Shown here piece after piece: positions 54,425 to 62,761 of a stretch of 64,000 bases of DNA; the stretch's first letter is position 1; each line of letters starts with the position of its first letter. Below the pieces are notes generated by a model. It was not told where the DNA came from. It ran no database searches and worked only from the letters and a program-made list of their open reading frames with translations. The stretch spans positions 717,226 to 781,225 of the forward strand of contig NZ_JBEPTM010000001.1 of assembly GCF_040549525.1 (NCBI RefSeq), written 5' to 3'. The DNA is from Lacisediminihabitans sp040549525. GTDB taxonomy: Bacteria; Actinomycetota; Actinomycetes; Actinomycetales; Microbacteriaceae. Made by a program: the position numbers and the translations under genes.

Positions 54425-56910
54425 TGCCTAGTGTGAAGACGGTCGTGCGGTGGATTCTCCGCCGCGTCTGGAAACTGATTGTTTGGGCCGTCGTCGGTTT
54501 CGTCGTCGCGATCCCCGCCGTCGTTATCGGCGATAGTGCCGGCCACGTAGGAATGAACGAGAAGGCATACTCCCGGTGGGCCCAGTGGTTTTCCGCGGTC
54601 ATCTGGGTCACCGCGCTTCCGTGGCTGCTCTGGAACCTGCGCTTCATCTCCCCGTGGGAGCCAGCAGTTCTCCTGCTCGAGCTCCCGCTCGCCTTCTTCT
54701 TCTTTGCCCGTCGTTTCTCCGCCGATAGTGGTCGAGAGATGGGCGCCCGCCAGTTCTTCGCGGGGCTGAAAATGCTGACGCACTCCGAGGGAACCGTCGA
54801 CGCCGAGGGTGTTACTACGCCAGGTCGGGTTCGTATCGCAACCGTCACCCAGATCGCTGCGGGAGTCGTTATGACCTTCGGTGTTCTGCTGGAGCTCTCG
54901 ACGAAGGTGCCATTGATCCGCGACGCGATGAGCTCGCTCTCGCATTTGACGCCGTGGGCTCCGCTGATTGTGCTTGCGGGATTCTGGACGCTGCTCCCCG
55001 CCGCCGGGGTTGTTGGGGTTAGCCACGCTCGCGACGATGCCGGCGCGGCAGACACCGAGGCTCTGTGGGGTGCCTACCTGGCTGCCGTACTTTCGATCAG
55101 CCAAAACGAGTGGTTTTCGGGCTCCGGGGCTTTCGAATTCTCGCCCGCTCAGGACCGCCTCACGGTCACGAATGTGCCGATTGCCGCGCGTACCAAGCTC
55201 GACGCTGTCGAGGCCAAGTGCGCACTCATCATTCCCGGCTGGACCGTCATCTCGGCGACGTTCGACCGGGTCGAACTCGGCCGGATCGAGGACTTCCCCG
55301 AGGTGGCTGCCGCCCGCGCGGCGATGACGGCCTCCGCCGGGCTGGTCGTTGGCTTCCACGATCTCCCCGACTCAACCCTCCGCCCTGCCGCCGCCCTCTG
55401 GAAGCTCGCCGAAGGCCGCGTCACCGCCGCCCAAATCGACGCCCTCGCCGTCAGCCAAGGGCTTCGGCTGGTTGATTTCCGCGAATATCAAAACGAAGCC
55501 ATCGTGGCGCGACTGGGCGGGCGCACGCAGCAGGTCCGTCGCCGGCTCGCCGGGCTTCTCGGTAAGGCCGAGCATGAAGTTGAGCTGGAAATCGCGATGA
55601 CGGGAGGCCGGATCGAGACGGTGACCGTCGAGCGAAGTCCGAACCTTGGGCTGGAAGCGGAGAAGCGGCTCACGATCTGGCGGAATTTGATCGAAGCCAT
55701 TCCTGGCGGGAGCAACGGCTGGATTGTGAACGATGACTCGATCACCGGACGCGTTGTCTTGACTTACGGCGAGCCGCGGGTTCTCCGCGAGATGGTGCCG
55801 ATGGCCGAAATTCTGCCGCCGCACCTGGCTCCGGAAGAGTGGGCGACATTGCCGCTTGGTATCGACGCGGCCGGAAAAGTCGTCAGCATCGACCTGGCGA
55901 ACGGCCCGCATAGCGTGATCGCCGGCCCGACGGGATCGGGTAAGACGGTGGCGCTGCTGCAGCTTATGGCGAGTGCGATCGCCCGCGGCCACCAGGTCGT
56001 ATTGATCGATCCGACGAAGGGAGGTCTCGATTTTGCGGCCGTCCGCCCGTGGACCGTGGCGTGGGCTACGGAAAGCCTCGAGGCCGCGCAAGCTGCGATG
56101 GAGCGTGTTTACGCCGAGGTCGGCCGCCGGAAGGCAATCCTCGCCCGCGAAGGCGAGGTTAAGTGGAGCGACTTCTCTACCGAGGTCCGCGAGACTGAAA
56201 ATGTTCGCCCGATCCTCATCGTTGTCGACGAGCTCGGCTCGCTCGTTCTGCTGGAAGACGTGCCGAAAGGCCTGCCGAAAACTGACCCGTATGTGGTCGA
56301 AGCCGAAACCCGTAACGCCGCGCGGTCGATTATTCGCTCGCTTCTCGGCCGTGTCGCCCGGGAAGCGCGGTTCGCCGGCCTGCACCTTGCCGTGGCGCTC
56401 CAGCGCCCTGACGCCGCGATCCTTGGCGGTGAGTTGCGCTCGAACCTGACCTCCGCCGTCCAGCTCGCCCCGCCCGGAAAGCCGATCTCGCGGGAGGCGA
56501 TGACAATGTTGATCCCCGGCGACCAGGGCCCGGTCGCCTCCGCTGCGCTCTCCGAACTCGACGATGGTAAATCCCGCGGCCTCGCGGTCATCGCCTCCGA
56601 CGGCGGCAAGGTGACAGGCTTCCGCGTCGCATACGAGCCAGCGAAGACGATCCCGGCGTTGCTCGAAGCGCTGGGCGTTCCGAAGCCCGACCCGTGGATC
56701 ATCGGCGCGACGGCCACGACGGCTCTCCCTGTAATTCCTGTAGAGGTGGAGCCGGAGTTCCGGCTTCTGATATCTGACCAAACCGTTGTAACCGAGGACC
56801 TCGGCGTTCTGGAAGTCGACTTCGATTTCTCGGTCGTCGACGACTTCGATGAAGACCCACCAGCACCACCCGCGAAGCCAGCCGCGTTCGCGTTTTCATT
56901 CGACGACTGA
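54424..56910 (+). CDS. FtsK/SpoIIIE-family DNA translocase (TraB-like)
   Basis: An 828-residue membrane ATPase. Two pairs of transmembrane segments lie in the first 220 residues, then a beta-rich middle region, then the FtsK motor with Walker A GPTGSGKT (501-508), Walker B LIVVDELG (near 598-605), and an LHLAVALQRPDA block. The C-terminal end is acidic and lacks an obvious gamma winged helix. TraB proteins of actinobacterial conjugative elements are of this type: they move double-stranded DNA between cells after binding 8-bp repeats. It is coupled to the upstream small gene. Confidence 0.88.
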   Translation: MPSVKTVVRWILRRVWKLIVWAVVGFVVAIPAVVIGDSAGHVGMNEKAYSRWAQWFSAVIWVTALPWLLWNLRFISPWEPAVLLLELPLAFFFFARRFSADSGREMGARQFFAGLKMLTHSEGTVDAEGVTTPGRVRIATVTQIAAGVVMTFGVLLELSTKVPLIRDAMSSLSHLTPWAPLIVLAGFWTLLPAAGVVGVSHARDDAGAADTEALWGAYLAAVLSISQNEWFSGSGAFEFSPAQDRLTVTNVPIAARTKLDAVEAKCALIIPGWTVISATFDRVELGRIEDFPEVAAARAAMTASAGLVVGFHDLPDSTLRPAAALWKLAEGRVTAAQIDALAVSQGLRLVDFREYQNEAIVARLGGRTQQVRRRLAGLLGKAEHEVELEIAMTGGRIETVTVERSPNLGLEAEKRLTIWRNLIEAIPGGSNGWIVNDDSITGRVVLTYGEPRVLREMVPMAEILPPHLAPEEWATLPLGIDAAGKVVSIDLANGPHSVIAGPTGSGKTVALLQLMASAIARGHQVVLIDPTKGGLDFAAVRPWTVAWATESLEAAQAAMERVYAEVGRRKAILAREGEVKWSDFSTEVRETENVRPILIVVDELGSLVLLEDVPKGLPKTDPYVVEAETRNAARSIIRSLLGRVAREARFAGLHLAVALQRPDAAILGGELRSNLTSAVQLAPPGKPISREAMTMLIPGDQGPVASAALSELDDGKSRGLAVIASDGGKVTGFRVAYEPAKTIPALLEALGVPKPDPWIIGATATTALPVIPVEVEPEFRLLISDQTVVTEDLGVLEVDFDFSVVDDFDEDPPAPPAKPAAFAFSFDD

Positions 56911-56933
56911 CCAACCACCGAAAGGTTTCAACT

Positions 56934-57614
56934 ATGTATGTTCTCCTCTTCGCTCTCGCCGTCTTCCTCGGCGCCGCTTCAGTGCTCCTGACTTTGCAAC
57001 GGCTCGTTCGCGTTCGCCAATCACGGATTGTCGCCGCGTTCCTGCCCCTTCTCGGCCTGTTCTTCTACGGGGACGGGACGCTCGGGCTCCTCCTGATCCT
57101 GCTGAGCGTTTGGACGACAGGTCGCGCGATCGCGGCCTGCCTGCCTGCGGGCACAACATTTCGTGACTTCGTCGCGGCGCTTCGAACATCAGGGAATCGC
57201 CGTCTCTTCTCGCACGTTTTTCACTTCGTGGCAATGACGATCGCCAGCATCTTTCTGCTCTTCAAAGTGAGCGGCGGTGGAGATCCAGAAGTGAAGGCCC
57301 AGGTGCTCGCAAAGCGAATCGTTGCCCGTGACGGGATGCTAGAAGCGCGCCGGGCGATCCCCGGAGCGCTGGGCTTCTCCCGGCTGCACTGGACGCTCTG
57401 CGGCGTGGCCGGCGGTATCTGGATTGTGTTGCAGCTGGCCCACCGGGCGACCTTCGCGACTACCTTCGCGGCCTCCGTGCCGGCGGTCCTGCTCGCTGCG
57501 GTGTGGCTCCTTTACGGGCGCTGCCCCAAGCTCGGCTGGGCGAAGAAGCGGGCTCGTACTTCGGTGGCCACCGTCGATGGTGCCGCTGATGTAGCGGAAT
57601 CAGCGCATGGCTAA
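56934..57614 (+). CDS. Integral membrane protein next to the translocase
   Basis: A 226-residue protein with about six hydrophobic helices (near 3-20, 33-60, 93-110, 150-165 and two between 165 and 195) and a basic tail (RCPKLGWAKKRAR). GAAAGG precedes the ATG, 23 bp after the translocase stop. Spread (Spd) proteins of conjugative plasmids are small membrane proteins in this position, so such a role is possible but unproven. Confidence 0.72.
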   Translation: MYVLLFALAVFLGAASVLLTLQRLVRVRQSRIVAAFLPLLGLFFYGDGTLGLLLILLSVWTTGRAIAACLPAGTTFRDFVAALRTSGNRRLFSHVFHFVAMTIASIFLLFKVSGGGDPEVKAQVLAKRIVARDGMLEARRAIPGALGFSRLHWTLCGVAGGIWIVLQLAHRATFATTFAASVPAVLLAAVWLLYGRCPKLGWAKKRARTSVATVDGAADVAESAHG

Positions 57615-57726
57615 GGCGCTCCGCACCGCAGCCGAGTTCGCTCTCGGGCTCCTTCTGGCCAACCACCGTGCCTGCTTCCATTGCGCTGCCGCCGGGAGAG
57701 GGGAGGCTATCCCGGCTGGTGTCTAA
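57607..57726 (+). CDS. Small overlapping ORF, 39 residues
   Basis: It starts at ATG 57607 inside the end of the previous gene (8-bp overlap) and ends 17 bp before a strong terminator. It has one hydrophobic stretch (AAEFALGLLLANH) and a C-x-x-C (ACFHC). The position, coupled start and terminator make translation plausible. Function unknown. Confidence 0.45.
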   Translation: MAKALRTAAEFALGLLLANHRACFHCAAAGRGEAIPAGV

Positions 57727-57743
57727 ACGATGGACCTCAACAG

Positions 57744-57776
57744 AAAGACCGCCGGGCAATCCGGCGGTCTTTCTTA
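57744..57776 (+). terminator. Rho-independent terminator of the translocase operon
   Basis: A perfect 12-bp stem AAAGACCGCCGG / CCGGCGGTCTTT with loop GCAAT, followed by CTT. Confidence 0.9.
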
Positions 57777-57953
57777 GCGTTGCTCAGCGCCAATTTAAGC
57801 CCTCGGCAACCCGGCAGCAACGCTCACTCGCAGCGCGCGAGAACGCCGCCAGATCAAGCTCAGGCAGCCGCTCTGCGGCATTCGAGCCGCTATGCGAACC
57901 GGGAAGCGGTGGCCTCACCAACCGGGGCATCCTCGCCGCTCGGCCGCCCGTCC

Positions 57954-58151
57954 CTATGCCGGGATCGCATCCAGGACCGTCTTGACCGCGGTTTGCGCCA
58001 CGTCATGGAGCCCGGCGAGGGCCTGCGTAAAATCAGTCAACGGCGGCAGGCCCGGGATTGTCGACAGGATCGCGAGAACGACGCCAGCGACTAGGAACAC
58101 TTGCACGGTCTTGACGACCGTTGCGACGGCGTCTCCTGCTGCGCGGATCAC
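57954..58151 (-). CDS. Small membrane protein
   Basis: A 65-residue protein with one hydrophobic helix (VVKTVQVFLVAGVVLAILSTI) and an amphipathic end. The GTG start overlaps the upstream stop as GTGA, so it is coupled to the 122-residue gene. The pair lies downstream of the sigma-like gene on the minus strand. Confidence 0.6.
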   Translation of the reverse strand: MIRAAGDAVATVVKTVQVFLVAGVVLAILSTIPGLPPLTDFTQALAGLHDVAQTAVKTVLDAIPA

Positions 58152-58516
58152 AGCGACCGCGCAGCAGAGAAAGCCTCGAACGCGGCGCGACGAGCCCGCT
58201 CCATGAGCGCCGCCTCCTCGTCCTCGTGGAGTGAATCGAGAAGGGCCGCGGAGGTCGTCTCGCGGAAGATCGCCTGGACGATCGGCGCGAAGGCCTCCTG
58301 AACGAAGACTGCGCGGGCTGCCGGGCTGAGCCCGATGCTGGAAAGTGAGCTCTCGAGCTTCACGGCCTGGCGGGCGGCGTCTTTCAACGCGGGGAAACTG
58401 AGGAAGATCGCCTCTTCGAGAGCGTGGTTACGGGTGCGCGCGGTGCGGAGGGCGGTCTCGCGCGCGGTGCTGGCGGTGGTGATTTGGGTTGAAGTGTCAG
58501 TGTCAATGATGCTCAT
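58148..58516 (-). CDS. Hypothetical helical protein
   Basis: A 122-residue protein (MSIIDTDTSTQITTAST; then almost all helix, ending EDEEAALMERARRAAFEAFSAARSL). No family is recognised. The ATG at 58516 has GAAAGG upstream. Longer frames from 58657 lack coding character before it. Confidence 0.6.
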   Translation of the reverse strand: MSIIDTDTSTQITTASTARETALRTARTRNHALEEAIFLSFPALKDAARQAVKLESSLSSIGLSPAARAVFVQEAFAPIVQAIFRETTSAALLDSLHEDEEAALMERARRAAFEAFSAARSL

Positions 58517-58681
58517 GATTGTGGCCTTTCGGTTGCTCGGTTGCTCGTGCTCTAGTCGGGGAGAATATTTTTTCCCCCTACACCACATAGATGGAGCAAA
58601 GGTCTCAAAAGAAAGCCCGCAAACGGCAAATCCGAAGACCCCCATTTCGGGGCACAAGAATTGAGCCGCGGAGAGTCGATA

Positions 58682-59392
58682 TCAAATACGTGCCAGCTGA
58701 GGTGACTTGCTCAACAGCCCCCGCGAGTGTGCAAGCGACCGGCGAACCGTATGCACGGAGACGCCAGCGGCGGCCGCGAGATCCTCGGTCGGCACCGAAC
58801 GCCCCCCACTGAGGCCGTAGGCCGCGGCGAGCCACTCGCGGTCCCGGCCGTCCAGCGCCAGCATTGCCGACCGGACGTCGAGCTCGCGCTCGACCTGAGC
58901 CTCCCAGCCCGCCGAATCGCCCACCATCTCGCCGACCCCGTCCTCGACGTCCAGCGAAAGCATCGAGGCGATCCCGTCGCCGTCCGACCAGGCGACTCGC
59001 CGCGCCGCGCGGGTCGTCGAAACTATCGGCAGCGACGCTTCGAGGCCAGCTTCTCCGCCCCAAACCCGGCAGCTCGCGAACCAGCCGAGGAGCGTCGCGC
59101 CACGGGCCGGATCGTAGGAGCGAATCGCGTGGACTGCCCGCTCGCCCGCAGCCCCCGCGCGATCATCTGCGGCTGCCTGGCTTGGGGCCTTCGACCGAGC
59201 GTTTGCCACGATGAGGCTCCAGTAGGCCGTCAAGAGCGCGTTGCCGGCGAGCAGTCCCGCCCGAGCCTCCTCGGCGGTCGCTTCCGGTGCCCGCCCGGCG
59301 GCCAGCTGGGTGACCAGCTCCTGGTGACGCTCTGGAGTGAGTTTGACCCCGGCTGGGATCTGGTGGCTGGTGGAAAATTTCTGCTCGGTCAT
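58682..59392 (-). CDS. Sigma-70 family-like factor of the element
   Basis: A 236-residue protein that aligns by eye with a whole group-3 sigma factor. The region 1.2/2 helix is EARAGLLAGNALLTAYWSLI. Region 2 has GERAVHAIRSYDPARGATLL then GWFASCRVW, recalling A-x-x-R-F-D-P-x-R-G-x-x-F-x-x-Y-A. Region 4 is LDGRDREWLAAAYGLSGG with the helix-turn-helix TEDLAAAAGVSVHTVRRSLAHS. GGAG precedes the ATG. It may direct RNA polymerase to the element's own promoters. Divergence is high, so the assignment is from motif order rather than identity. Confidence 0.68.
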   Translation of the reverse strand: MTEQKFSTSHQIPAGVKLTPERHQELVTQLAAGRAPEATAEEARAGLLAGNALLTAYWSLIVANARSKAPSQAAADDRAGAAGERAVHAIRSYDPARGATLLGWFASCRVWGGEAGLEASLPIVSTTRAARRVAWSDGDGIASMLSLDVEDGVGEMVGDSAGWEAQVERELDVRSAMLALDGRDREWLAAAYGLSGGRSVPTEDLAAAAGVSVHTVRRSLAHSRGLLSKSPQLARI

Positions 59393-60021
59393 GGTGGCTC
59401 CGCTGCTCTGGCGGAAGCGCGAGTGCGCCTCTCAGAGGGGAGACATGCGGCGGAAATGGGCCGTTTAGAGGCCGGCAGCGAAAATCGGTCGAGAAATCTT
59501 TCCCGGCCCGTGTGCGCAGTCAGTGCGGAAGGGTGCGTTGCACCAAACGGCACGCATGTCATAACGGTTGACATGAGGCCCGGCACGCTCAACGGCACGC
59601 CAACCGTTACGGCCGACCCAACGTCACGCTCCACGGCACGCCCGGCGGTCCGGTTACCTTCCCGGCACGCTCGGCTTCGCGAGCCGTGCGACGGAGTGCT
59701 AGGTGAAGTGCGCGGCGTGACGGTCTGGCGTCGAGGGCTGCGAACCGAAGCGCTTGTTGAGACGGCCTAGCGAATAGGTCTGCTTGCCGGGTCGGGGTGA
59801 TGGGTTGGCGAATAGGGACTCAGATCGGCGCACCGAGCGAAGCGGTCGCCTGTGCGGGGCGCTTATGAGTGGCGTGCTGGTGGTTGGCATGCCACGGCCC
59901 GCTGCCCGCCGTTCGCAGGTCCACTATCCGGCATTGCGCCGAGCGGCCGCACAGCGAGCCGCACACGTACTAACCGGCGCTGGCCTTTTCCGGCGCTACC
60001 ATCGACAGGAGACCCAGATAG
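59393..60021. repeat. Non-coding region with CGGCACGC 8-mers (cluster 3)
   Basis: 629 bp without a gene. Exact CGGCACGC (the reverse complement of GCGTGCCG) occurs at 59548, 59581, 59593, 59634 and 59663, with CGTCACGC at 59622. All are in the orientation opposite to clusters 1 and 2. The element motif at 59958 lies at the right end. Confidence 0.6.
59958..59972 (+). promoter_or_regulatory. Element motif GCCGCACACGTACTA upstream of the gene at 60022
   Basis: Lies 49 bp before the ATG; AGGAG lies between. Confidence 0.55.
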
Positions 60022-60546
60022 ATGAGCAGTCCTACTAAAAACCGCCCCGGCTACGCCGCGGTCCAGCGCCCAGTCAAAACGGCTAAGGGGATCAACATTG
60101 CCTTGCGGTGGATGCGTGTGACCCCGGCAAATGCCGCTGGTCCTTCTGCCGGGCCGCTCGAAACGACGGAGAGCAGGATGAACCAACTGAACAACGGAGA
60201 AGGAATCCGCGTCATGGCGGAGATTGAATCCGTCCCGTATAAGCCCACAACCGATTGGGACGACCCCAACTTCCGTGATTACCCCGAGGAAGGGGACCCC
60301 CTGCGTTTGTACAGTGAGGTCCGCGTCAGAAGCAACGACGCCGATGACGACGCTTCGGAGCGAGTCGCAGACTTCAAGCTTTACCCGGAGTGGCCTGAGC
60401 TCAAGCACGGCGATGCCGAAGAGATCATCGACGCCGTAATCGCTTCGGCCGCGAAAATCGGGGTCCTCCTCACGCTCGCAGGGGAGGAAGACTCGACCAA
60501 TGGGAACTTCTTCGGAATCTGGTTCTTCGCGAAATTCCCGGAATAG
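60022..60546 (+). CDS. Hypothetical acidic protein
   Basis: A 174-residue protein. The first 60 residues are basic and low-complexity. The rest is acidic and looks like a folded alpha/beta domain (DWDDPNFRDYPEEGDPLRLY; DAEEIIDAVIASAAKIGVLLTL; NFFGIWFFAKFPE). An internal start near residue 53 or 65 could give a shorter form. No family is recognised. AGGAG precedes the ATG and a terminator follows at 60562. Confidence 0.65.
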   Translation: MSSPTKNRPGYAAVQRPVKTAKGINIALRWMRVTPANAAGPSAGPLETTESRMNQLNNGEGIRVMAEIESVPYKPTTDWDDPNFRDYPEEGDPLRLYSEVRVRSNDADDDASERVADFKLYPEWPELKHGDAEEIIDAVIASAAKIGVLLTLAGEEDSTNGNFFGIWFFAKFPE

Positions 60547-60561
60547 CCTCCGAAACAACTT

Positions 60562-60594
60562 CGCCCCGGCTTGCCAAGAGCCGGGGCGATTTGT
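60562..60594 (+). terminator. Rho-independent terminator
   Basis: A 10-bp stem CGCCCCGGCT / AGCCGGGGCG with a 7-base loop, then ATTTGT. Confidence 0.85.
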
Positions 60595-60804
60595 CATTTC
60601 GGAGCAGGGTTGAATATCACCGCCCGCCCCTCTAAGACACGCTCGCAAGGACGGCACGCCTGGCGAGACGGGCAGACGAATCGGGTGGCAGCGTGACGAT
60701 GCGCTCGTCGGTCAGCGTGACGATGCCCTCGCGTCGGTCAGCGTGCCGGGGTGAGCGGCCCCACGGGTGGCGATGGTCGGGTCTCTGTGTGTGCGCGATC
60801 CGCC
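60595..60804. repeat. Non-coding stretch with GCGTG-type repeats
   Basis: It contains CGGCACGC at 60652, GCGTGCCG at 60741, and two copies of CAGCGTGACGATGC near 60703 and 60714. TGTGTGCG near 60787 could pair with CGCACACA of the motif at 60805. Confidence 0.45.
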
Positions 60805-60819
60805 GCCGCACACATAGGT
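60805..60819 (+). promoter_or_regulatory. Element motif GCCGCACACATAGGT upstream of the first pilin-like gene
   Basis: Lies 61 bp before the ATG at 60880. Confidence 0.5.
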
Positions 60820-60879
60820 GAGTGAAGTGATCGGGCATCTCGCCCGGCCTCAGCCCTCGAGCGAAAGAGACCTGCCCAC

Positions 60880-62058
60880 ATGACTACTGTTTCCCAGCGG
60901 AAGCGTCGCCCGCGGCGCCTTACTCGCATCCTCCGCGGTTCCACCGGCGCGATCGATCTCACGAGCATCATGGTGGGTGTGCTTGTCATCGGCATAATCG
61001 GTGGCGTCATCGGTGCTTCGGTGACTACGGTCATCCCGTGGGCGCAGGACTCGGCTGCCAAGAGTGCACTCCTCTCCGTGAAGACGGCCGAATCCGTCTA
61101 CTTCGTGAGCCACCACTCCTTCGGCTCTTTGGCCGAGCTCCAGGCTCCCACCGCGTTCGCAGCAGACGTTGGCGGCGGCCCGGGTCGCCCGGGTGCTTCG
61201 GTTGCCGCGACCGTTGCTGGCGCGCCGCTTTTGCCGAAGACTGAGTCGATTCTGATTTCTGCCGGGCCTGGGGGCTGGATTGCGAGCTCGGAGAGCAGGA
61301 CCGGCACCTTCTTTTACCTGAGCTCAGGGTCGCAAAGCGGTCCGACAACCGTTCTGCCGGTCATCGCAGGGCTGCCCGCGCCGGGCGCGGTCGCGCCTCC
61401 TGCGTCGGGACCGAGGGTCATGCAGAGCAATGGCCTGGTTACGATCTTCTCCGCACCGACGGGCGTTCAAGGGTTGAAAATCTCTGTGACCGTCCCGTCT
61501 GAAATCACCGGCCCGGGGAAAGCGAGCTTGGGATCGCAGCGGGCCTTTGCCGCGAGCTACGGCGACACCGCCAGCGACTGGGTCGCCAGCGAAGGGCGCG
61601 CCAGCGGCTCAGAAACGACTTTCGATTTCGTACTCTCGAAGACGGCCGCGGCTGGAAATCCGGTCTGGGGCTTCACGCCCATCCTTCCGGGGAATGCAGG
61701 GGCAGAGAGTGGGACTTACCCGGTCACGACTCGGATCACGGCATCCGTACCCCTGACCGGTCAGACGACCACATCCGTGCAGACTCCGATGACTTTCTGG
61801 GCACCGACGCCCGGCGCCATCTCCGCTACCGGTGCCGCCACGACCATCGCTTTGATCTGGTCGGCATCGCCGGTCGCGACCGCGGGCACCCGCTACGAGA
61901 TCTACCGGGGAACCAAGCTCGTTGCGACGGTCAACGGCCTGACATTCACCGATTCGGGCCTCGCACGGGGGAAGACATATACGTACAAGCTGCGCGCGAT
62001 CCTCCCCGGAGGAACTTTCAGCCCGTGGACCGAACCGGTGGACGCCCGGACCGTCTAA
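60880..62058 (+). CDS. Pilin-like protein with C-terminal fibronectin type III-like domain
   Basis: A 392-residue protein. A basic leader ends in STGAIDL, then a hydrophobic helix (SIMVGVLVIGIIGGVIG) continues into an amphipathic helix (WAQDSAAKSALLSVKTAESVY), the layout of type IV pilins. The usual Phe and Glu5 are absent (Ala and Asp3 instead). A Pro/Gly-rich linker leads to beta domains, the last like fibronectin type III (TIALIWSASPVATAGTRYEIY, then TFTDSGLARGKTYTYKLRA). It is likely a surface fibre or adhesin subunit. Its paralogue is at 62762. Confidence 0.7.
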   Translation: MTTVSQRKRRPRRLTRILRGSTGAIDLTSIMVGVLVIGIIGGVIGASVTTVIPWAQDSAAKSALLSVKTAESVYFVSHHSFGSLAELQAPTAFAADVGGGPGRPGASVAATVAGAPLLPKTESILISAGPGGWIASSESRTGTFFYLSSGSQSGPTTVLPVIAGLPAPGAVAPPASGPRVMQSNGLVTIFSAPTGVQGLKISVTVPSEITGPGKASLGSQRAFAASYGDTASDWVASEGRASGSETTFDFVLSKTAAAGNPVWGFTPILPGNAGAESGTYPVTTRITASVPLTGQTTTSVQTPMTFWAPTPGAISATGAATTIALIWSASPVATAGTRYEIYRGTKLVATVNGLTFTDSGLARGKTYTYKLRAILPGGTFSPWTEPVDARTV

Positions 62059-62144
62059 CTAGGCGAGCAGCCATCCAACCATCCCCTCAGAGAAACAGCC
62101 GCAGCCCGCGGCTGGTAGTCCATCCCTATAGAACGGAATCAGCC

Positions 62145-62591
62145 ATGCTCAATCGCTCAACACTCGCACCTTCAAACGTCCCGATCCGTCTTCCCGGCGG
62201 AAAGCCTGGCTTCGGCATCCGCTGGAAGCTCCGGGTGCCACGAGAATCGCCGTCGACTCCCTCTGCCGGGCCGGTTGCCGGGCTGGAGCCGCTCGAGCGC
62301 GAGAAGGTGCAGGGGCTCGTCTCCAAATCGAGCCTCGCGGAGCTCCTGAAAATCCATCGCTCTCGGGAGGGCTCGACAAGCCTTCGGGAGCGCGAGGCCG
62401 GCGATGTGGCGGCCGAAGAGGCCATCGATCGAGGATCTCTGGGGCCGGCAGTCTCGAAGCTTCTGGCGGATGATGACTCTGGAATGCTGACGGTCCACGA
62501 CGCGATCCTCCAGGCCATCCTCGAAGAGGCGCCAGAGGAGCCACGGGAGTGGGCGCCGACCGCGCCGAAGGAATGGAGGCGGCGCTACTAG
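62145..62591 (+). CDS. Hypothetical protein between the pilin-like genes
   Basis: A 148-residue charged protein (GGKPGFGIRWKLRVPRES; LEREKVQGLVSKSSLAELLKIH; HDAILQAILEEAPEEPREW). The region GLVSKSSLAELLKIHRS, then VSKLLADDDSGMLTVHDAI, faintly resembles type II secretion E N-terminal-like helices, but I would not assign it. It lies 86 bp after the first pilin-like gene, probably in the same operon. Confidence 0.6.
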   Translation: MLNRSTLAPSNVPIRLPGGKPGFGIRWKLRVPRESPSTPSAGPVAGLEPLEREKVQGLVSKSSLAELLKIHRSREGSTSLREREAGDVAAEEAIDRGSLGPAVSKLLADDDSGMLTVHDAILQAILEEAPEEPREWAPTAPKEWRRRY

Positions 62592-62672
62592 CGCGGCCGC
62601 ATCCGAAACGATCGCCGGCTCGCTCCTCATTGCGGGGAGCGTGCCGGCGTTTTGTGTGCGGGCGGTGTGCGC

Positions 62673-62687
62673 GCCGCACACATACAG
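62673..62687 (+). promoter_or_regulatory. Element motif GCCGCACACATACAG upstream of the second pilin-like gene
   Basis: Lies 75 bp before the ATG. GTGTGCGG just upstream (near 62654) can pair with CCGCACAC of the motif, giving an inverted repeat. Confidence 0.5.
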
Positions 62688-62761
62688 AAGGACGCCTCGA
62701 ATCGGGGCGTTGATCGTCGCGCTCGCGCTGGTCTCAACTTTCGTAAGGAACCCAACACCGC

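Noticed and set aside
53553..55055. 500-codon minus-strand frame opposite the translocase start
   Set aside because: Pro/Arg/Ser-rich shadow; the plus-strand genes explain the region.
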